Positions 23,159 to 34,872 of a DNA stretch of 64,000 nt are shown piece by piece (position 1 is the first letter of the stretch; every line of letters begins with the position of its first letter). The stretch comes from Benincasa hispida. Lineage: Eukaryota > Streptophyta > Magnoliopsida > Cucurbitales > Cucurbitaceae. The notes beneath the pieces are model-generated. The model was not told the DNA's origin. It saw only the letters and a program-made list of their open reading frames with translations, and searched no databases. The position numbers and the translations under genes are program-made. The DNA lies in the NCBI RefSeq assembly GCF_009727055.1, contig NC_052357.1, positions 5,808,187-5,872,186 on the forward strand, given 5' to 3'.

Positions 23159-24369
23159 GTAGGATCGATATGGCAACTCTAGGGGTGAATAGAGTTTAAT
23201 AAAACTAATTTAAAACTTTCTACTATGGTGAGTTCAATTAAATAAATTAACAAACTTTTTGCTAACAAATAATCTAAACAATAAATTCATGCAAATAAAT
23301 TCAACCCAAAATAGCCAAGTAATTAAAACTAATATTGTTAAGCACCCAATTTGATAATTAAAAGATTGGTATGAGATATGTAAAGATCAATTTAACCAAC
23401 CTAAGTAAACATTAAGCAATTAATTTAAGGAACAAATATTGCAATTAATTTCATGCAATGAAATATAACAACAAATCAATCATAAAAGTAAAGTAGGAGA
23501 AGGATAGAGAAATTAACACCGAGAAGATTATAGTGGTTCGGCACAATCGGCCTACGTACACTTTCCAAGCTCCTCTTGGGTACTTCACTAGAAGACTTTG
23601 AATCTTTCCACGGCTTAAAGCCGAACCACTACAACAATCTTTTTCCAATCTGCACCTTTCCACAATTGAGGATTAAACCGTTACGACTCTTTTTCCGGGA
23701 TCAAGAGCAATCCTTACAAAATGTTTGTAAAAATAAAGAGCACACAAACTCTCCACAAGAGTGGATTTACAAATTTTAGCTCACAACAAATTAATTCTCA
23801 CAATACATAAGATATCTCTCTCATAAATTAGATGAAAGGAAGAAAATTGAAGCTTGGAGAGAGAATAACTATGATGACTTTGAGTTATGGAGGAAGTGTA
23901 AAATTGTTGTTAAAATTTGGAGAAGATGAAGTGTTTAAAAAGAGAAAAGTTGGTGAAATTCACATTCAATTTGGATCATTGGATGTTGGTAAAAGAAAAT
24001 TGAATTGTGGAGATTTAAACTCACACTACAAGAAACAGACGATCTCCCGAGGTTAAAAAACACCGTTCGGAGTCCAACTGATAACATATTGGTACATTAT
24101 CAACAATTGTAAAGAAATAACAAATTATTGCAAGTACGTTTCAGACTTTATAATTTATAGCTTCTAAGATAAATTCTTTGATATAACTTTCTAATGATCA
24201 ATTCTAGGAAACACTTGAGGTTAATTCGTCATGAAGCTCAAAGCGCCACTAACTTATATATAAGACATCAACACAAAATTTTCGATTAGTTCATATCTCA
24301 TGTATACATAGTATTGCAAGTTGAGATTCTACAACTTTGCGAGAGAGAAGATCTCTCTAATGATTTCTT

Positions 24370-25020
24370 TTCACTTGCAATGGGACCTTCGTCTGAGGTG
24401 CGCTCTTACAATGGATGCATTATTAATGGGGTACGATTTCACATTGTAGAGCATGATAATCATTGAGCTACACAAAATAATGGAGTCTTGGTGGCCAGGG
24501 AGATCAGTGGAAATAGAAGTATTGATAACAATTTCTATGGTGTCGTAGACGAGGTATTAGATTTTCAATATGTGAACTTGACTTTTTTTATGTTCAAATG
24601 TAGATAGTTTGACACAGATAACAACAAAAATAATAGGACATACGTGGATTTAGGATACAAATTAATCAACACATCTTGCTTTTGCTATGTTGATGAGTCT
24701 TCCATTGTTGTTATCAACGCATAACAAGTATTTTACCTTGACGACATAAAATATGGTAGCAACTGAAAAGTTGTTCAAGTAGTCCAAATAAGAGAATATG
24801 GGATGTACCAGAAGTGGAGGATGTTGAAAATGAACAATTCAATTTACTAGAAATTTTCGGTGGAGTTCTAATGGATGAATTCATTAAGGAGGTTACTTTA
24901 TGCAGAGTCGACATTGATCCTAAAGTTGTGGAACGACCAATTATTCGGCATGTTGATGATGACTTCATAAACGATGATGAAGATCAATTATCTCCCAATA
25001 ATAATTCAAGTGTTGACGAA
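24370..25020 (+). pseudogene. CACTA TNPD C-terminal region (DUF4216-like), decayed
   Basis: Broken frames read NGVRFHIVEHDNH, then REISGNRSIDNNFYGVVDEV, LDFQYVNLTFFMFKC, then QVFYLDDIKYGSNWKVVQ, and finally an acidic tail from 24,814 (EQFNLLEIFGG, RVDIDPKVVE, DDEDQ). This order matches the DUF4216 domain and tail found after the tnp2 domain in CACTA transposase genes. Stops appear after VEHDNH, after the FMFKC motif and after VVINA, and at least one frameshift joins the tail. The upstream tnp2 catalytic part is absent: only about 350 bp separates this from the left terminus. Confidence 0.7.
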
Positions 25021-25140
25021 TAATTTGGTTTAGATGACGATGATGACTAATCATGTATCTACTCAATTCTCTTTCCCTGTTTATACATATTTAATATTGA
25101 TTTTATATTGTTTTGTCTTTTTAGTGTTTTTATAGATACG

Positions 25141-26190
25141 ATGTCAACTCCTAATAGGCAACATGAAGGAAGAATTCCCAGAGTAAGAGATATATCTAGG
25201 CAACACGGGATCTTCTGTGAGTGATACTTCAGGTTAGTATTTATACATATCTTCTGTTGACTGAAATATATCCTAAACTAATTTAAATTTTTATTCCTCA
25301 GATAGTAGTTTTCCATCTACTCGGAGGAAACGCGAACATTCACGAACATCGATTTGGAAAAATACGTCCAAAAACATGGGAGAATTCCAATTGTGATCAA
25401 AAAAGAGGAGAATAAGCCGATTTGTCAATATTTTATATGATTTAGTAATCTGATTGGTGTCCCCGTCAGATCTGCATTTCCAATACGATGTTGTACTTTC
25501 ACTAATGTTCCAAACGAATTTGTAGAATTGGCTAAGAGTCAATTGTTGTTGGTAAGTTTATAAGTTTGTTATTTTAGATTGTCATTAACATCATATATGA
25601 TAATGATTCCTTAATTCTTTTGTAACCTCATTTTGTGCTTGATTTATCCGATCAAACACTTAATAATTTTATCAAACATCAAATGAAAAACTCGTTCAAA
25701 GAATTTAGAGCAAATTTGCACAGACATTTAGGAAATGTAGCAACCCTCAGCAAGCACGTGCCAACCTGCCTAGCTGGCTTAAGAATAGACCAGAAGATTA
25801 ACATTTTTTGTGTGATCGTTCAGAGTGAAGAATTTCAAGTTATAATAATTGAGGATGTATATCATTTACTTCATTTACTAATATGGAATATCTTTTTCAT
25901 ATTTTTTTGTTCGAATATAGGAAATTTCGCAGACGAATAGGTAGAATAGAGAAATTACCGTTCAACCACGTAGGCAAATCGAAGTCGTTCTTGCAAATTT
26001 AATCTGAGTTGTAGGAAAAACAAGGTCAAGAAGTAGGACATGTTGACCTATTTAAAGAAACACACTCTAAATGTGACAAGTTCGTGAATCAGACAGCTGA
26101 TGATGCACATGTAATCAATTTTGTTTTACTTTCATTTTGTTTGTCATTTGTAAATTTAGTCTCATACTTACACACTTAATTAATATGTGT
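25141..26190 (+). pseudogene. CACTA second ORF (Ptta/En/Spm-type), part 1
   Basis: It starts with ATGTCAACTCCTAATAGGC, a typical beginning of the short CACTA gene, and continues in broken frames with IHEHRFGKIRPKTW, then IPVRSAFPIRCC, then a 101-codon frame (25,635-25,940) with LDLSDQTLNNFIKHQM, NSFKEFRANLHRHLG and a segment corresponding to the usual DW-FLCD motif. Introns are likely (GT...AG around 25,554-25,632 and after 25,846), so some breaks are splice sites, but internal stops remain. The gene resumes after the nested LTR at 28,144. The product of intact copies helps the transposase bind subterminal repeats. Confidence 0.65.
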
Positions 26191-26199
26191 AAAATCAAA

Positions 26200-28143
26200 T
26201 GTTAGAATTACAATCCTACCCTATTCTAGAAGGTTCCCAATGAAAGAACCCTGTGAAGGGACCATTAAACAGAAGCAGAATCAAACCCAAACCCAAAACT
26301 TATAGAATTTAAACTTTACAGCAAAAGAGAACAAAAATATACATATAACAAAAGTTACAACATGCATTTAACAAAAAAAATAAAAAATAAAAAATAGGGT
26401 TCAGAACCCATACCTTTGAAGAATGAGTCTTCATTGGAAAAATCCCTCGAACAATCGAACAGCACCATAATGGATTCCGCGGTATTCTCTGTGATGAGAA
26501 CCCAAGAGAAGTGGGGCTCTGACTATTTTGGTTTTGTGACGGAATTGAGAGAAATGATGGAGAATAAAAACTTTTGTTCACACCACTCACTCTTTCATTT
26601 TTTCAGGAAGAAGAAGAAGACTAAAACTAATTCCATCCACTCCTGCACGTTGTGGAGAGAATAATGGGGAGAGAGTTACAACTCCCTCCCTAAAAACTGT
26701 TTATTATTATTTATTAAAAATATAATTAGTAAAATTAATTTTAATAATAAACCTTAATATATATATATATATTAAACTATATGTTATATCAAATTAATAT
26801 ATAACCTATAGTTCAATATTGTATCCAATACAATATAATCTATAGTTTAATTCTCTCAACAATAATATTTAATATAAATCCCATTTATATTAAATTTAAT
26901 TATATGAATCCAATTCACATAATTAATATTTGAATCTTATTCAAATATTAAATTTCTTTCAAATAATTACTTGATATTATAATGTATCAAATATATTATG
27001 ATAATTATATCATATATAATTAAAATTTAATTAATTATATCATATATAATTAATTTCCTCAATTAATTTGAACAATTCAAACTAATTCAAAAACGGATTC
27101 TCATTAAACCCCGTCGAGCTACCGAGAGGATTTCATGGACCTGTAGCTTGAAGCTCCAACGGTACGTGAATAATTAATTAAATTATTTACCATCCGTTAA
27201 CTGTTATACATTTCACTAAAGACCGATAACTATACTCTTCGCACTACAGATATATTTCTGTATCCATTGAATATAACCAATCAACAGTATAATGACCCTT
27301 CCAAATTGCTCGTAAGTACAATTGGACCAAAATTACTGTTTTGCCTCTGTAGTTACATTTAACTCCTTGAGTACAACTGATCTCTCGAATGAACAATAAA
27401 TCATAGTTCAACTATGATTAACCACCTCTCAAGCCAGGAGAGGGTACGGCGCCACATTGTTCAAGCCCCAGAATCAACCCTTAAAAAAGCAATTTATCTA
27501 CTTGCCTTGACATTGGAGAAAAAGTAAATTCCTTCTTGTGTAGCTGTGTTCCCAACTCTTAATCAGACGAATCTCTAAAATGATAGACTTATTGAGTCGA
27601 CGATCTGGCCACTCTCACCCATACAAATCAAAGGACTGCCCTCATAGGCAAGAGCTCACAACTCACTCAAGATTCAGGTCATGTTACCTATGGTCATCTG
27701 ATGAAATGTAAGTCTCTATTATGAATGGTATTATATAATGAGACTAAACATTTTGTGGTCCAATCTTATACAAACTCCTTTGTATAGAATATCCCCGCTC
27801 ACATGTCTCCACATGAATGATCAGGATCAAATCACTTGTGACATTTTACAATACTTCTAACGTCTACAGAACAGGTCATACTCGTAGTGTCACCAGGATA
27901 AGGTATCCAGCCTTATCCATCTACTACAGACCATTTAGGTTATCACTTAAATATGATCCACCCGTATGTCTCTATATGCATGTTTAAGCTATAAGATAAC
28001 CTTGGATGTTAGTTTATTGGTTTGTGGGTAATGCAACTAATTTTTAAATAAAACATCATATATTTTATTACATAAATAAAATGTTTGTACAAGACAATGA
28101 CAAACTATAGAACCCTACGAGATTTAAGGTATCAACTCCAACA
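26200..28143 (-). mobile_element. Copia-type LTR nested in the CACTA element
   Basis: The 1,944-bp insertion starts TGTTAGAATTACAATCC and ends TATCAACTCCAACA, giving TGTT...AACA ends. It contains the landmarks of the superfamily in reverse (GAGGATTTCATGGACC, CACTTTCACTAAAGACC-like region, CTCACATGTCTCCACATG, CGTAGTGTCACCAGG). Flanking 5-mers are TCAAA and CCCAA, only a partial match, so the duplication has decayed or the ends are off by a base or two. The CACTA second gene continues on both sides. No internal retroelement genes are present. Confidence 0.7.
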
Positions 28144-28400
28144 CCCAACTACTAACAGGGGACAGAATTTGTAAGATGGTTTTGGTTAGACGACTCGGTC
28201 ATGTAAAAAGCTTAGGTTGGGGCCCTAAACCTAAATCAAGAAGTGGTAGCAGCTCATCGAGTTCATCATATACTCAAGCAACGGAAAGTAGGGAGATGAG
28301 GGAATTGAAAGCTAATGTTGAACATTCTTAATCGAAGGTTAAGGAACTTGAAGATATGCACAGAGAAAATGGTCATCGAATTAGGTATGATTACTTCATT
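28144..28400 (+). pseudogene. CACTA second ORF, part 2
   Basis: The continuation of the short CACTA gene reads TGDRICKMVLVRRLGHVKSL, GWGPKPKSRSGSSSSS, QATESREMRELKANVEHS, then a stop, then SKVKELEDMHRENGHRIR. The GWGPKPK motif, the Ser-rich linker and the final coiled-coil are the usual C-terminal layout of this protein. The single in-frame stop after NVEHS and the upstream breaks show it is not functional. The same tail, more decayed, is at 17,060-17,230. Confidence 0.65.
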
Positions 28401-28683
28401 ATCTCGTTGACTAATATGTTGCTATCCTGCAGTTATGGTAGCAAAGTAGTTATGTCTTACTAGTTGTTTTATGATAATGAATTGTTAGTCATCCTGTAGT
28501 TATGGAAGCCAAACAACTCGATTTTGATGTGTTTTCTAGAGTTTTTGTGTGTTTGTGGATGTTTATAAAATTTGAATGTTGTGTGGAATGAGTTGAGATT
28601 AGTTATTCTTTTGGAGTTCAACTTGTGGTCTTTGTGTGTTTGTGGAGGTTTAAGGTTAAAAACATGTAGTCTTGGAAGTGTGT

Positions 28684-28689
<6 letters not shown>

Positions 28690-28715
<26 letters not shown>

Positions 28716-28720
28716 GTAGA
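28690..28720. repeat. Poly-T tract (about 27 T)
   Basis: An uninterrupted T-run inside the CACTA element, at the same relative place as the shorter T-run at 18,240-18,260 in the related relic. Both are followed by TGTAG(A/G)AT, so the tract is an inherited, length-variable feature of this family. Confidence 0.8.
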
Positions 28721-29074
28721 ATTGTAGGATTTTCTTTGTTTTGTAGGATTTTAGGATTCACCTTATGGTTTTTGTTTGTTTTGTAGGATGCTGTTTGGAG
28801 ATAATGTTGTAAATGTTGTTGGAGATGATGTTAAGAGTTCTATCTTTTATGTATTTGTCAAGACATATTTCATTTTTAGACCATTTTGCCAACTTTTCTA
28901 TAATAAAAAATACTATCGACTTTGTTTGTTTGTTTTGTTTCTTATGTGAATATTTTTTATTTGCTTAATAATGGTATATATTTTAGGTTATTCTGACCAA
29001 GTTAAAAAAATAATTAAAATGACTATCTCCCGACGAAAAACGTCGAGAGATCTAAGAACTCCCGACAATATCTA

Positions 29075-31115
29075 TGAAGGAATGAAAACCTTAAGGCACA
29101 ACAGAAACCAAAACACATAACCATTTCGTTTTTTTAAATTGGCATTTAAAAACAAAATAATTTTGCATTGAAATAAAAAGTAATATCGATTAAGCATGCA
29201 ATTCAAGACTAATTATATAGGAAAAGAAATCCTATCTTGCAAACCTTTTGACAATTCTGTAGAATTTCTCTGTTGAATTGGAATTGAGCACCATCACTTG
29301 GAAACCTCCCCATTCTTGCAGGAAATTGCAACTATGGATAATTGTGGATTCTATCTTTTAGGATTTGGGAATATCACAGACGATTTTTCTTTCTTTTCTC
29401 AGAAAGAAACACACAGAGAGCTTGAGAGTCTTTTACTCTCTCTGCAAAACAAAACCCTTTTGTTAGAGAGATGGTGAGGGAGAGGAAAAGGTGGGATGAT
29501 CCCACGTTTTCTCGTAACTTTCCTAAAATAGGAATTTAATTTGTTTAATTTAAATTAAATTAAATTAAATTTATTAATTAAATCATATTTAATTAAATGA
29601 TCATTTAAACTATATTTAAATGATTTCATCTCAACCTACGGTTTTAATGTAAATCTAATGTACATTAAATTTAATCTATAGTTTTGATTTAATCAATTTA
29701 ATTAAATTAAATTAAATTAAATAATTAGTTAATTCTTCAATTAATTAATCATCTAATTAAATATCACACATTTAATTTAATTTTCCATTTGTATCATATT
29801 AAAAAAATATTTTTCTCATTTAACCTATAATTTTAATGTGCTTCCAATGTACATTATCTTTTACCTATAGTTTTCAATATGAATCTTACTCCTATTAAAT
29901 TAATATTTGAACTCCTTTCAAATATTTGATTCTCTCATTTATTAATTTTGAATCATATCCAAAATTAATAATAAAGTCTAAAATTAAACTTTATATTAAA
30001 ATGTATCAACATACATTAAAAAATTCTCAATATTGAATTTGAATATTTCAAATTCAATTTAATGGAAAATTACCCCAATACCCTTTACAAGCTAAGAAGG
30101 AGACCTAATAGACCTACACATCAGAAGCTTCAACGATGTGAGATTAATTGGCTAGACTCACTAACCAAATTAATCAATATTTGTTAACTGTGGGTACACT
30201 CCAATAAAGACTCACAGCTGTACTCTTCTTACTACAAATATGTTTCTGTATCTACGGATATAGACTGATAACAGCAAATTAGTCTTTCACGAGTGTTCGT
30301 AACACCAGTTGGGTCAAATTACCGTTTTACCCCTAAGTTACCTCTACATCCTTAAGTACCAGTGCTCCTCTAATGAACAACCTATTTATTGTCCAATCAT
30401 TAAATAGAAACCCCTCTCAGGCCAGTGAGAGGGTAAGGCCCTTTGTTCAAGTCCCGGAGACACCACTTAAGGGAACACTCATCGGCTTCCCTTGCGTGGG
30501 GAAGGAGTGAAATTCATCTTGTATGATTATATTTCCAGCTACCCACTCAGTCTTATCTCCAAAATGGTAGGTATATTTAGTCGGCAAACTGGTCATTCTC
30601 ACCTATACAAATCAAATGACAACCCCTCGTGAAGAGGAGTTCATAATATACTCAGGAGTAAGACTAAGTTGTCTAGGTCATCCTATTGAAATAGAAATCT
30701 AACTAGTCAACGGAGTTACATCTAGTAGTTACTATTTTGCGGTTCGGTCTTGTGCAAACTCATTCCAAAGTATAACCCCACTCGCGTGTCTCCTACACAA
30801 ACGCGGTGGATTACTGCGTTTGTATCAAATACAAAGTGGGTCGTATCCATAGTGTTATCAGGATAAGATACCCAACCTTATCCCTATACTATAGACACTT
30901 TAGGTTGTATCTTGAACGTTGATCCCTATATGTCTCTACATACAGTTCAAGACTCGTAAGACAACCTAGGATGTTAGTTTATTGGATTTTATGGTTAATA
31001 AGACAAAATTAAATGAAACATCAATAATATTTATTGATAAAAACATTAGTAACTATTTACTAATCACAGTCATCTAATTACATTCACTATCTATGAGTTT
31101 TAGGGCATAAACCCA
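29075..31115 (-). mobile_element. Second Copia-type LTR nested in the CACTA right end
   Basis: About 2.04 kb, interrupting the subterminal CTCCCGACAATATCTA...ACACGTGTCGGGAG block; the related relic at 18,683-18,716 reads through this point. The right end TTTTAGGGCATAAACCCA corresponds to the usual TGTTGGGTTTATGCCC start on the minus strand. The left end is near TGAAGGAATGAAAACC. Landmarks include TCAGAAGCTTCAACGATG, CACTCCAATAAAGAC and GTGTTATCAGGATAAG. The flanks ATCTA/AGTCTA give only an approximate duplication, so the ends are good to a few bases. Confidence 0.65.
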
Positions 31116-31808
31116 ATAGTCTACACGTGTCGGGAGTTCCAAACTACCAACGTCGTATCAAGCATCGGAAGTTTATATCAACTTCCAACAACATTTGTTT
31201 TCGCGTCGGGAGACGTTCTCTTGACGGACATATCCCTACCAAACTTCTGATGACTAGTTTGTTGTCGGGAGTGGATCTCCCAACGCGTTTTTACCATTTC
31301 CTGACGATCTTAAGCATCGAGAAAAGGGTGTTTTCTTGTAGTGTGGACTAGCCGTTAGACATATACCAAAAAATATATAATAATATATATCTTTTAAAAT
31401 CATTTCTTTTAAAAACTAATAAAGATAAATAAATGCCAACCATGTGTTCAAAACTAGTCATTAGACACAAATATAAAATAATATTAATTCAATTTCTTTT
31501 TAAATTCATTTTCATTTTAAAATCATTCCAAATATTAGAAGTTCACCATGTGTCATTCCTCCCATGCTTTAAGTGGCACCTTTCAATTGGTCCACTTTGA
31601 TGAAAAAAATATGTCACGTCATCAGCTCGAGACTTTTTTGTTAAGCTTGGTTTACCATATCTTCTTCGTTTGAGCTCCAATTTGGACGATTCAAATTGCG
31701 ATGGAATCATTGTTTCAATCTCTAAGGAACAGACACTTGAAAACGCCCAAATTTTTAATAAACTAATTTGGGTTGGTTATCATCAAAATATTAATTAATT
31801 AATTAACA

Positions 31809-32459
31809 TTATTACTACCATAACTGCAGGATGGTAATGACACAACACATTGGAATAAATTATAGTCTTAAAAATTAACTTGAATACTCCTAATTAGTTT
31901 CAAACTACAAATAGAGATTTGGTACACAACAATTTAAGAGGCACGTTTCGCAGTAGATATGTTACCAACAAGGGAAACTGTGAAAGCATTGTGCAGATTG
32001 CAAATATTGAAGTAGAGACCCTGTATGAAAACGTATAAGAATCCCAGTGTTAGTCTTTATACTTATTGACTGTATGAAAAAACAATATGAAAATAATATG
32101 CTAAAATAATTCTCGAGCTTGGATATAGAGGTTAAGGAGAGCCTTAACTCCAAACAAGGTATCCCACCTATGTTACAAATTTTGGAATGTAAATTTAGAT
32201 AATTAACAACAAAAGTCACTGTTACATGAAAATAATAATATTTCTATGAAGGGTTCTTATTGTTATGATATTTTGTCTCGCAGATAATGCACCATGGGGT
32301 ATGCACACGTTTCATAATATTTTCAACATAAAATCATAACGATAAGAATCCAAAAACAAAATTACTTCAATCATAAACTACTTATCACCTCAGAGGCTAA
32401 CTTTAAGACAGAAATGGATTTTATTCCTATGAACTCATTCATTACCTACAGGAAAACAT
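31809..32459. other. Non-repeat AT-rich stretch, no gene supported
   Basis: This is unique-looking DNA between two LTRs. A short plus-strand segment at about 31,952-32,012 has a CGCAG acceptor-like start and an open 19-codon reading (DMLPTRETVKALCRLQ), but no partner exon was found and its frame closes with TAG. Nothing else is recognisable. Confidence 0.3.
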
Positions 32460-34239
32460 TGTTGGGATTCTTCAAAAACCTAATCATCAAATGTCCTTCC
32501 TGAAGAAACCTGTGAAGGCTCTGCAATGGAAACGTATATCGCTCCTAATTGTAATTTTTTATAGGATTCTCAATTTACAGAACATATGATTATGCATTTA
32601 ACAATAAATTTACAGCATGGTTTGAAGGAAGGAAATAAGGAAAAGAAAATTACCCTTGGAGAAATCATAGTCTTCACGTAATTCTTCAATCCAGTCACGA
32701 ACTCTTCGAATTGGGTCTCGATCTCCAAAATGCGAAATTCCAAATGGCCACCATCACAAATAAACCTCTTGTATTCTCCTTAGAGATTAAGAATTAGCAG
32801 GAGGTGTGGGCTCTGTTATGTTATTTGGGTAGAGGGAGAGAATTTTGAGAGGATGAAGAAGAAAAACCCTTTTTTCTTCTCTGTGTTTTTGGGAGAAAAG
32901 CCAAAGAATTCTCAGAGAGAGCTTCTCAAATATGAAGAAGACGAAGACCAAAAAGTACAACCACTTTCATCCACATTTGTCACATGACTGATAGAGAGAA
33001 AAAATAAGGAATAACTCCCTTAAATTAATTTAATTCATAAATAAATTTAATTTAATATATAAATATATAAATATATATACATATAATAACTAACTTATTA
33101 TATGGATATATAACTATATGTTATATCAAATATCATAATCTATAGTTTTTATATTGTATCAAATACAATATAACCTATAATTTTATCTCTCAATAATGCA
33201 TTGTAATATATTTCACATTTATACTAAACTTAATCATATGAATCTCATCTATATAATTAATATTTGAATCAAATCCTTGTTGAGCTACAGAGAGAATCTT
33301 ATGGACTTGTAGATTGAAGCTTCAATGGTACTTGGATAATTAATTAAGCTCTTTAATTAAGTTACCCAACATCCATTAACTGACGGTCATTCCACTAAAG
33401 ACCGATAATTGCATTCTTCGTACTAGTACAGTTGGACCAAAATTATCGTTTTGCCCTTGTAGTTACATCTAACTTCTTAAGTACCACTAATCTCTCTAAT
33501 GAACAATAAGTCATAGTTCAACCATGACCAGGTCCCTCTCGGGCCAAGAAAGGATGTGACCACATTGATCAAGCCTCTGAATCAGTCCTTAAGAAAGTAA
33601 TTTATCTACTTACCCTGACATCAGGAAAGAAGTGAATTTCGTCTTGTGTAGTTGTGTTCCCAGCTCCCCAATCAGACGAATCCCTAAAATGATAGATATA
33701 TTGAATTGCCAATCTGGCCACTCTCACCTATACAAATCAAAAGACCGCTTTCATAGGCAGGAGCTCATAACTCACTTAGGATTCAGGTCATGTCACCTAT
33801 GGTCATTCTGGTGAAATGTAAGTCTCCATTATTAACAGTGTTATATAATAAGACTAGTCATTTCGTGGTCTGGTCTTATACAAACTCTTTGTATAGGATA
33901 CTCTTGCTCACATGTCTCCACATGAATGATCAGGATCAAATCATTTGTAGCATTTTATAACACTTGTAGTATCTACACAGCGGGTCGTATCCGTAGTGTT
34001 ACCAGAATAAGGTACCCAGCCTTATCCATCTACTACAGACAGCTTAGGTTATCATTTAAATATGATCCACTGTATGTCTCTACATACATGTTTAAATTAC
34101 ATAAAATAGCCTAGGATCTTAGTTTATTGGATTGAGTGTATGCTCATAAAATAAAAAATTATTTTATTAATAACAATTTGTTCGTACAAAGTTTACAAAA
34201 CTACGAAAATATAAGAGATTTAGGACACCAATCCCAACA
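32460..34239 (-). mobile_element. Copia-type LTR, probable solo
   Basis: 1,780 bp with clean inverted ends, TGTTGGGATT at the left and AATCCCAACA at the right. In reverse it shows the common landmarks (GACTTGTAGATTGAAGC, CACTAAAGACCGA, CTCACATGTCTCCACATG, GTATCCGTAGTGTTACCAG). The copy lacks part of the AT block present in the 26,200-28,143 copy (around 33,270), giving a shorter centre. Flanking 5-mers (AACAT and CCTCC) do not match, so a target-site duplication is not visible. The reason, deletion of a flank or recombination between elements, cannot be told from this window. Confidence 0.7.
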
Positions 34240-34776
34240 CCTCCAATAACTACTTGAATGCATGCTATCCCTTTAAATCACAACAACCAAATTATCAAAA
34301 TAACAACGATCTCGTATTTGAATGTCTTGAAATCAAACTCATTCAACTATATAGGAAATGAGCATATTTATGATCCAAAACAAATTCATAAGGAACTCAC
34401 ATAATTTGGTATTGGCTGGAAATTCACATAACCATATGAGTTGCCTAAAAAATTTTACTGAAGATAGAGAAAATATATATAAAACAATAGTTTTACCTCT
34501 ATGTTGCTCGGAGTTGGATCTAACTCTAACAAAAAAAATTGAGCTAATTCTGTTATCAATAGCAACAACCTGGGCAGATGCATGGCCAATATAAAGTGCA
34601 CTAGGATATATGGACATATCATATAAGCATCCAGAAACGATTACCAGATAACTTATTATATACAATAAAGTTGAGGCAAAAATTAAATGAGCAGAAAAGA
34701 ATCAGTCGCACAACATCGAAACAAATACTTGACTACAAAACTAATCATATTGACCATATTTTCATTCAATAAAGTT

Positions 34777-34872
34777 CTAGAAAAGCCATAGCACTTCCTT
34801 CTTGCCTTTAGTGAAGAACTCGTAGGCCCCATAAAGAACTAAACCCCATCTAGTCAAAGACACAATCACAAA
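34777..34872 (-). CDS. Possible terminal exon of an unidentified membrane protein gene
   Basis: On the minus strand a convincing acceptor (pyrimidine-rich TTACTTTGTATTCACAG) is followed by 31 codons and a TAG stop. The peptide contains LTRWGLVLYGAYEFFTKGKK, a hydrophobic stretch flanked by Arg and Lys that looks like a C-terminal membrane segment with a basic tail. Codon use and composition differ from the surrounding AT-rich DNA. I do not recognise the protein and found no upstream exon between 34,880 and 37,500. It may be the last exon of a gene whose 5' part is lost or diverged, or a chance frame. Treat as tentative. Confidence 0.3.
   Translation of the reverse strand, partial: FVIVSLTRWGLVLYGAYEFFTKGKKEVLWLF

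Larger units (their letters stand above)
24024..31343 (+). mobile_element. CACTA (En/Spm) transposon, 7.3 kb including two nested LTRs
   Basis: The left end CACTACAAGAAA (24,024) and right end TTTTCTTGTAGTG (to 31,343) are perfect CACTA terminal inverted repeats over 12 bp. Subterminal CTCCCGA, GTCGGGAG and related motifs cluster at both ends (left few, right about 29,030-29,066 and 31,125-31,320). Flanking triplets are TCA and TGG; the related empty site at 53,382 has TAA, so the 3-bp duplication has decayed. Without the two LTRs the element is about 3.3 kb. It lacks the tnp2 transposase core and keeps only decayed downstream genes, so it would need help in trans. Confidence 0.85.
23159..31808 (-). 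mobile_element. 5' LTR of the gag-bearing Copia element, split by a CACTA insertion
   Basis: The LTR occupies 23,159-24,023 and 31,344-31,808, about 1.33 kb once the CACTA element between them is removed. It begins TGTAGGATCGATATGGC and ends AATTAATTAACA on the plus strand. A related LTR at 52,709-53,810 has the same order of landmarks without interruption: TATGGCAACTCTA, the Asn/Lys-rich AT block, GGTTCGGC (weak there), AACCGTTAC, GAGCAA(C/T)CCTTACAA, ATATCTCTCTC, GGAGATTT, ACTAGCC, TTTCAATTG, CCACTTTGATGA. The gag remnant lies on the side expected for a minus-strand element. Confidence 0.75.

Noticed and set aside
31952..32012. Exon-like plus-strand segment with a CGCAG acceptor and DMLPTRETVKALCRLQ
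   Set aside because: The frame closes with TAG after 19 codons, the donor is weak, and no partner exon was found; kept only as a note.
32460..34239. Target-site duplication for this LTR
   Set aside because: AACAT and CCTCC do not match, and shifting the ends by one or two bases does not help.
34339..34665. 108-codon minus-strand frame containing YPSALYIGHASAQVVAIDNR
   Set aside because: It reads partly like protein, but no family was recognised. It lies downstream of the stop of the exon candidate at 34,777-34,872, and its second half is AT-rich low-complexity.
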